This document shows positions 58,701-64,000 of a DNA stretch of 64,000 nt, in pieces; positions within the stretch are counted from its first letter, which is position 1; each line of letters opens with the position of its first letter. The DNA comes from Pieris napi (lineage: Eukaryota; Arthropoda; Insecta; Lepidoptera; Pieridae). The notes beneath the pieces were generated by a model that was given only the letters and a program-made list of their open reading frames with translations, was not told the DNA's origin and searched no databases. The stretch is taken from assembly GCF_905475465.1 (NCBI RefSeq), contig NC_062248.1:1550001-1614000 (forward strand), written 5' to 3'. A program made the position numbers and the translations under genes.

Positions 58701-59112
58701 TTGAACCTACGACCTCAGGGATGAGAGTCGCACGATAAAGCCAACTAATAATCAAAGACTACTTAATAAACTGAATAACTATTACTACTAAATCAATTAA
58801 TTTAATTACATAAAACAGCTAAAAATATGGCCAAAATCAGCTCCAGTACATATGTGTGTGCATTCGTTAGTATGCATAATATGTGTGTGTACTTGTAGAA
58901 TGGAAATGGACTAGTACTTACTTCATATACTAAGTAAACGCTTATCAGAATCTGTGATACATTATACAGTACGATGGTGTTCTTCAAGGAGTAAGGTTTC
59001 CGATCTCGCATGTACCGGGGACCCATGGATGTGCAGAAGTATAGGTATGAAGCCAGTAACGTAATCAACGGCCCAGGGCCTGACATCATCCACCAATTTT
59101 CCGTTCGAGGAT
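52760..59112 (-). CDS. Elovl-like: fatty-acid elongase (ELOVL family), gene C; first exon not included
   Basis: Five certain exons: 59112-58922, 55254-55174, 54728-54566, 53958-53822 and 52966-52760 (stop TAG). They give about 259 aa from a split Asp codon of DPRTENWW onward. Motifs in order: RKPYSLKNTIVLYNVSQI, FSCQPVDYSDSP, KIVELLDT, catalytic HLYHH, NSFIHIIMYTYY, TTLQLIQF, and a tail ending YKEGKEC. The open frame at 52741-52986 in another phase is a shadow; the phase of the upstream exon fixes the real one. Exon lengths 191, 81, 163 and 137 equal those of gene B. Exon 1 must end in G at phase 1. Candidates are 62637-62694, or an exon whose donor is at 63998-64000. Role as for A and B: malonyl-CoA-dependent acyl elongation in the ER. 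Confidence 0.92.
53340..53531. mobile_element. foldback MITE (GCGATTCTGTAACTC family)
   Basis: The left arm is mostly deleted (CTTGAGATTCTGTAACTCAC then a jump to the loop), while the right arm is complete to CAGAATCGCAAGGCAG. In the last intron of gene C. Confidence 0.8.
53981..54204 (+). mobile_element. non-autonomous Helitron, family H3
   Basis: TCTTTATATATATAATTCTT start, GTGGGGTCCACTAG end. It begins 20 bp upstream (intron side) of the gene C exon at 53958. Confidence 0.8.
54215..54320 (-). mobile_element. LINE family L1 tail fragment
   Basis: GCATTGCAGGTCTTTTAAGA and ATTGGCAGTTGGTTCCACCC match the L1 tail with decay. Confidence 0.5.
55853..55950 (-). mobile_element. LINE family L1 3' end
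   Basis: GGGGGCAAACGGGCAGAAGC and CCGCCCATGGACACTCTCAA match the 3' ends at 5880 and 60357. Confidence 0.65.
56605..57047. mobile_element. compound foldback MITE: nested or tandem copies
   Basis: Two left heads in a row (56605 and 56644), one complete hairpin to about 56885, then a further loop plus right arm to 57047. The right arms end ACAGATTCGCAGAGCAG and ACAGAATCGCAAGGC. It is the largest member of the family here and has near-full arms including CGGTTTTCGCATCGGCGGTC. Confidence 0.8.
57249..57665 (+). pseudogene. LINE ORF2 tail with (ATT)n end
   Basis: YTQLQRKYRNWRKIICVR, NNKRKRGRQFRRWENE and, after a frameshift, NWENLDQESSEQSK match the C-terminus of RTE/CR1-like LINE proteins. It ends in an ATTATTATTATT tail near 57645-57665. 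Dead copy in gene C intron 2. Confidence 0.65.
58320..58400 (+). mobile_element. LINE 3' tail
   Basis: GAGTAGGGATGTCTTACGAT and TTCCTTAAAACATATTTTAT match the insert inside the SINE at 10457-10660. Confidence 0.5.
58480..58745 (-). mobile_element. SINE S3, near full length
   Basis: TAGTAGCGGTACAACTTCAT through GATCTGGGCCTGAGATATCT to CCTCAGGGATGAGAGTCGCA. The tRNA-like head is truncated at the last 20 bases. Confidence 0.75.
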
Positions 59113-59250
59113 CTGAAATTAATACGAATAATTAAGAATTTTCAATAGACAATTTTTTTCGATTATTCTCTTAAATTCCTTTACAAAAAGACACCCATTT
59201 CAATTTATTTAAAACCTTGATCATTAAAAACAATTATATAGTTTTAAATC

Positions 59251-59575
59251 TATATGTTAACGTAAAATTGTAAACACCGTTAGATTGTAATCTATCTCGC
59301 GAGATTATAAACTGTCGAAAGATTGTGAACCTCAGCTTACTGCTTACAATTTAACGTATTATTATTCGGTAGATTGTACTACACTAACTTAGTTATCATT
59401 CAAACTTCTTTGGTCAATTACAGATTAATTTTACTTCCCAACAATTTCATATAACTACCGAATAATAATACGTTAAATTGTAAGCAGTTCGTTGAGGTTA
59501 TCAATCTTTCGACAGTTTATAATCTCGCGAGATAGATTACAATCTAAAGGTGTTTACAATTTTACGGTGACATAT
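59251..59575. mobile_element. MITE M2, best-preserved copy
   Basis: GTTAACGTAAAATTGTAAAC and GTTTACAATTTTACGGTGAC ends. Each arm extends about 100 bp with CTATCTCGCGAGATTATAAA and its inverse. It lies about 140 bp upstream of gene C exon 2. Confidence 0.8.
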
Positions 59576-60356
59576 ACATATAAGATTCATGAAAAATAAG
59601 AATAACAGCTGAACAAAACATTGTTCCTTTTTGTAAATATTATGTATTCTATCTTTAGTAGGTATATTTTTATTATTATTATTAAAATAATTTATGTTAG
59701 ATGTAGGAATACGAAATAAATAAATTAGTTGTCCATGATATATTAGTCGGTATGTATATATAGGCCGATCTCATAACCTACACTGCTCAGCTGAAAACTA
59801 TTATATCTTCGTTTTATTTGTATATCAGGGGAACTTCCGCCGCAAAGTTACAAATTACCATTAAACATTTTCTTACAAAGATCATAAATGGCGTAACTAT
59901 GTGTCATTTCCGAACAATAAAAATCCATGTACAGCTTGGAACCCCCCCATGTTTGAGCTTTTAGCTAGGCTAGAAGTGCGCTGGCGCGATTTAAAAACTA
60001 GTTCCAAATAAATATAAAACGGCAATTTTCTTGCTATGATAACCTATCAATAATATTAATTAAAATATCAAGATAATATAATTATTATAGAAACAATTAA
60101 GTGAATTTACTTGATACAATTTCTACTTATATTGTGATTAATACTTGTGTAATAATCGCTTATGAGTTATTTGTTTGATACGAATTAATTTTTGAACACG
60201 ATATTTCAGGAACAAATTATTAAATATTTCCATGTGATACAGCGGATAGCTAGCATGAACCCGAAACAAAAATTATCCCCTATTAATTATAACGAAATAA
60301 ATCTAATCCCCCTAATAAAGCCCTAAAGTACTATTTTGTTTTTGTCTGACAAATTA

Positions 60357-60455
60357 TAGGCCGCCAACGAACTTGCGAGCTCCTGGCAATGTGAGTGTCA
60401 ATGGGTGGCGAGGCGGTATCACTTAACATCAGATGAGCCGCCTGTTACATTAAAA
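60357..60455 (+). mobile_element. LINE family L1 3' end
   Basis: CTCCTGGCAATGTGAGTGTC and CATCAGATGAGCCGCCTGTT followed by A-rich sequence. Confidence 0.65.
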
Positions 60456-60774
60456 AAAAATATTTATCAAAAGATCGCAGCTGGAAAAATTTTGCTAGTA
60501 AGAGATACAAGAGGTAACCCAGGAAATTAGTTTTTGAGAACCGCATGGAATGCCAGTATCGCATATAAAGTTCAAGTCATTTTAAATCGTAGAAACGTCA
60601 CAACATCTTTGTTCTGTTTATGTTACCTGCTTAGAATAATTACAAAGTTAATACCATTTGAGTTTGTTATGATTGTTTATGGCATGTAAATACGAAATTG
60701 ATAATGGATATAATATACTTCATGTATATTATATCCATTTAATAATATACTAATAATATAATCCATTTTTATAA

Positions 60775-60955
60775 TATACTACGATGCGCGCGCACACCGT
60801 CATAAAAAACCAACACCCTGAAGTTAGCTATAGTCACTTTTTTTTTAAAGATATACTTCTTTTGGCGCGTTAGGGAAAATGATGAGAGTATTTTTTATTC
60901 TATTGTCAATGTCGTTTTTTCTACAAACGTAGAATAAGGCGAAAGATAAAATGTT
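60775..60955. repeat. family Z repeat, inverted relative to 47240
   Basis: ACGATGCGCGCGCACACCGT, CTTTTGGCGCGTTAGGGAAA and CTACAAACGTAGAATAAG. It is preceded by a 45-bp stretch of repeated ATAATATAC words. Confidence 0.6.
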
Positions 60956-61141
60956 TGAAAATATTTTTTATCTTGTTACGCCAAAGAAGCATACGTTTTT
61001 TTTATTAACAACAATCAAAGACGCTGTTCATAAAATTTTAACAATATTTTCCTTGACATCTTTGTCAGCAATGTTAAGCTAAGTAACCACGGGAAACCGC
61101 GAGAAACAGCAAATTGTTACAATAAAATTATATAATATATA

Positions 61142-61513
61142 ACTAGCGGACCCGACAGACGTTGTCCTGTATGATATATATACATACTAGCAGACTCGGC
61201 CAAGCGTTGCTGTGGCTAAGGTTTTTGTTATATTACATAGTAAACTATTAAAGGGAAACGGTAGGAGAACACCAGTTATGTGAAACGGTGGTACTTTCAA
61301 CACAGCGCCATCTGTTAGAATTGTGACTATCAAATAATAAACAAATATTTTGCAATAAAATAATATTGCGGGTATAAATTGAGATGTAAGCTATCCTATC
61401 TTTTAAGTTGGATCAAACTGCACACGGTGTGCAAATTTAATTTAAAATCGGTTAAGTAGTTTAGGAGTCCATCGCGGACAAACAACGTGACACGTGATTT
61501 ATATATATTAAGA
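61142..61513 (-). mobile_element. two Helitron 3' ends side by side (H1 copy plus H3 tip)
   Basis: 61187-61513 is an H1 Helitron (minus-strand start TCTTAATATATATAAATCAC, end CTTGGCCGAGTCTGCTAG). Immediately left, 61142-61176 is just the 3' tip of family H3 (ACGTTGTCCTG, CTAG). The H1 copy seems to have landed in an older H3 copy. Confidence 0.7.
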
Positions 61514-62170
61514 TATCAGTCACTTATGCAATAACAAATTCACTTGTGCCCACACATCTAGTTACTATTATTTCTCTGTAAATATGGAGTATCGCTGACT
61601 GCTGAATTTAGTGACAGATTTATTAGTTATATTATAGAGTCATTGAACCTTAGATCTGAATACTATAAAAATGCTCGTTAATTAGTAAACTGTTAGAGTA
61701 ATACCTTTGTCAACGTTCTTATATTTTTAAGCCGCCTTAATCATTAGATGTATGGCTTATAAAATAAATAAGATTAAAAAAAAAAAAAAAATGGAGTGTC
61801 GCTGGACGTTAGCTGTTTGTGAAGTGTTTCGAAGTGCTTTATTAAAATAAAATATTTCAATTATTATTAACCAAAGACCTTTTTATTAGAAGACTGTTAA
61901 TGCTTTATGAATGATTCTGAATACAATCATACAAGTTAATAGTATTCTAAACACGTTGCGATCAAATAGTTCTTGTTCATTGTCGAATACCTAATAGCTT
62001 ATTAAAGAAATATTTGCTGCGCATTGTTTCTATTTGTCATTTGTTTATTTTGTCATATTCAGTTAAATATACTTAGATATAAAAATATAAAGTCTAAAGG
62101 TTACACACAGTCAATGACTACCTGGAAGATACACGCTTGGCAATAGTTGTAATTATATTATAACTATACG

Positions 62171-62349
62171 AAAACTTGCTGAGTTTCTTGGCGGTTCTTC
62201 TCAGAACGAGGCCTCCTGGTAGTTTTGCGAACGGATGGCGTAGTCTTGGTCTTTCGCGAATTTTGTAAACGTTTTTGACATTCATAAGCATGCGCTAAGA
62301 CGCATCTAAATTGAATAAACGTATTTTGATTTGATTTGATTTGATTTAA
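62171..62349 (+). mobile_element. LINE 3' end with (TTTGA)n tail
   Basis: Inverted match of 30171-30345. It ends TTGATTTGATTTGATTTGAT. Confidence 0.7.
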
Positions 62350-62636
62350 TAAAATATTAAAAATCGACGGAGATAAGAAAAAGACGACAATGCCATTCTA
62401 CCGACTTCGAAGATGTCGAGTTTATAATTTGCTATAGAACAACGAATTTTATTCGTTGAAGATTTCAGTGTACCGAGACACAATTGCACAAACTTTGTGT
62501 AATAATATTCACTTAATTATTTAGGTATGTAGATAGTATAACAAAAGCAATAAAACATGATTCTTAAATATCATATATATTTTTTTATTTTAAACCAGCT
62601 TCAGTGTATTAAAATATAGCATAATTAATAACATAC

Positions 62637-62694
62637 CTAAACCTTTTGTATTAAAGGTCAAAAGTACAAAAATAATCACGGTCTGGTTCTCCAT
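62637..62694 (-). CDS. candidate first exon of gene C, or orphan signal-peptide exon
   Basis: On the minus strand AAAATGG gives a good start context. The frame MENQTVIIFVLLTFNTKGL is followed by G and a strong GTATGT donor. The phase (19 codons plus one base, G) is exactly what gene C exon 2 needs, restoring GAT for the Asp of DPRT. The total protein would be 278 aa, normal for the family, and NQT near the N-terminus is a glycosylation site of the sort many ELOVLs have. Against it: the sequence is unlike the starts of A and B, and the exon has the same length and phase as the NRF signal-peptide exon (58 nt). Confidence 0.4.
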
Positions 62695-62699
62695 TTTAC

Positions 62700-63725
62700 A
62701 AAAAATAGAAATGCTATATCACTTGTTTTTATTATAATTAAAGTAATGTTATTATATTCATGAATTGTATTATTCTCCTCTGCTTTTTTGTTTCTTTAAA
62801 TAAACATAGTTATTTTTTTAAATTTATAACATGTAAATGATAAGCTATTTGAAAATATTATAATAACAGTATTAAGTTAGAATGACGCCATCAAGATAGA
62901 AAAAGATGTCTTCAGGCAATTTTCAATTGGGTATAAACATATATTCATATTATATGTCATTGGAGCTCTTCTTCGCCAACATGTCTCTTAATTCAGCGAG
63001 TTAGTGAAGTTTAAGCTGTATAGAACATATAATTATTTATATTATATGATAATAAATTAACTAATATAAATGTATAAATTATTTTTGTATAATTAAAAGG
63101 AATTTATTTCATATTGAAGTTACTAATGATTTTCGAGTTCTAAGTTGATCTTTTGCAAAGGGTTTTTATCAAGAATTAAATACAATATAGGTATTTATTT
63201 TGGAAAACCAATTTGTGAACAATACTAACCCCAATTTGAAAAACTATAATTATAAAACTGAAATTTTGTTTACACCAAAACATTGATAGCTGCTATCAAA
63301 ATCTGACGAAACGTTTAAAAATGTAAGTGTCTACTATACGTTTAAAATATATGAAAAGAATAGTTTTTTATTAAATAATTATATATACTAAAAACATAAT
63401 AGCCTATTGTGATTGATGAATTATTAGATTTTATTTAATAGAACCGTATATCGAAGTTTGACAGTTAAATTTCAAAACTTACATAGACACCTCAATCTAT
63501 ATTATGGTTCATTCGTTCGGTCTTGCGATTCCAATACGTTCCAATGCTATTGAATTTAGAACCTAAACTCATCAGCATCTTAACTAGATTATTTTAAGAA
63601 AGCTCAAAGCTGCCTGTGTTTTGTTAGTAAGCGTCAGACATAATTTGTAAATTGGCAGGGAACCCGATTTTTTTATTGGTCTCGATGAATATTTTTGTTT
63701 TAATAAGGATATGTACATGGCGTAG
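62700..63725. other. AT-rich spacer, nothing recognised
   Basis: No open frame or repeat family was recognised. If 62637-62694 is the first exon of gene C, its promoter would lie in the left part of this stretch. Confidence 0.35.
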
Positions 63726-63870
63726 AGCAGTGCTGGCCTAGTGGCATCAGTATGCGACTCTCATTCCTGATGTCTGTGCACCAATGGCTCTTTCTGTCTC
63801 CTACTGATCACCTCATTTCTCCAAGAAAAACAAATGATAACAGATACAGAAGCCACGAAGGGTTGTTGAT
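63726..63870 (+). mobile_element. SINE S3, rearranged copy
   Basis: Head GAGCAGTGCTGGCCTAGTGG with GCGACTCTCATTCCTGATGT, then the body is cut and the order disturbed (GTGCACCAATGGCTCTTTCT, then ACTGATCACCTC). Confidence 0.65.
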
Positions 63871-63989
63871 GTTTTTCGTGAGTACGGTGGATATACACTT
63901 AGACAATTTAAAAACACTTGTAAATCCTTGAACTTGGTTTTTAACTGAGAGCGATATTATTCCTGGTATCCATTTAGCGACAATAAAAA

Positions 63990-64000
63990 AAAACCTTACC
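63990..64000 (-). other. possible splice donor at the window edge
   Basis: On the minus strand the last bases read G|GTAAGG, a good donor after a phase-compatible G. An exon would lie beyond the right edge. It could be gene C exon 1 or belong to another upstream gene; eleven bases are weak evidence. Confidence 0.25.

Overview
The window is animal nuclear DNA, almost certainly from a moth or butterfly. Its genes are split by many introns with canonical GT-AG ends. The spaces between exons are packed with repeats of the kind seen in Lepidoptera: tRNA-derived SINEs, short Helitrons ending in CTAG, R1/jockey/CR1-type LINE tails, mariner and pogo remnants, and many small inverted-repeat elements. 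This rests on protein families and repeat style; the species cannot be named from the sequence alone.

Four protein-coding genes can be assembled exon by exon. Three are paralogous fatty-acid elongases (ELOVL/ELO family) in a row on the minus strand: gene A (12233 down to 5187, 294 aa), gene B (29012 down to 18984, 268 aa) and gene C (59112 down to 52760, with its first exon either at 62637-62694 or beyond the right edge). Each has an HxxHH box, an LLDT segment, an NSF-H..MY-YY helix and a TxxQxxQ motif. Between B and C, on the plus strand, lies a 13-exon gene (33738-49490, 625 aa) for a 'nose resistant to fluoxetine' (NRF-6)-type membrane acyltransferase, with a signal peptide, a Cys-rich NRF domain and an acyltransferase-3 domain. 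Gene B and the NRF gene are divergent, 4.7 kb apart; the NRF gene and gene C converge, 3.3 kb apart.

Layout: 1-5.1 kb transposon graveyard (R1-type LINE, pogo, mariner, minisatellite elements); 5.2-12.2 kb gene A; 12.2-19 kb repeat-rich spacer with a triple palindromic tandem repeat and a transposon remnant split by a MITE; 19-29 kb gene B; 29-33.7 kb shared upstream region; 33.7-49.5 kb NRF gene, whose introns hold a Harbinger-like element with a MADF remnant, a LINE with an open RNase H end and a 1.18-kb hairpin element nested in a Helitron; 49.5-52.7 kb convergent spacer; 52.7-59.1 kb gene C; 59-64 kb more repeats and an apparent splice donor at the very last bases.

Functionally, the elongases should extend long-chain acyl-CoAs in the endoplasmic reticulum. 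The NRF-type protein belongs to a family that transfers acyl groups or affects lipid transport. Whether their neighbourhood reflects shared lipid function or is incidental is open.
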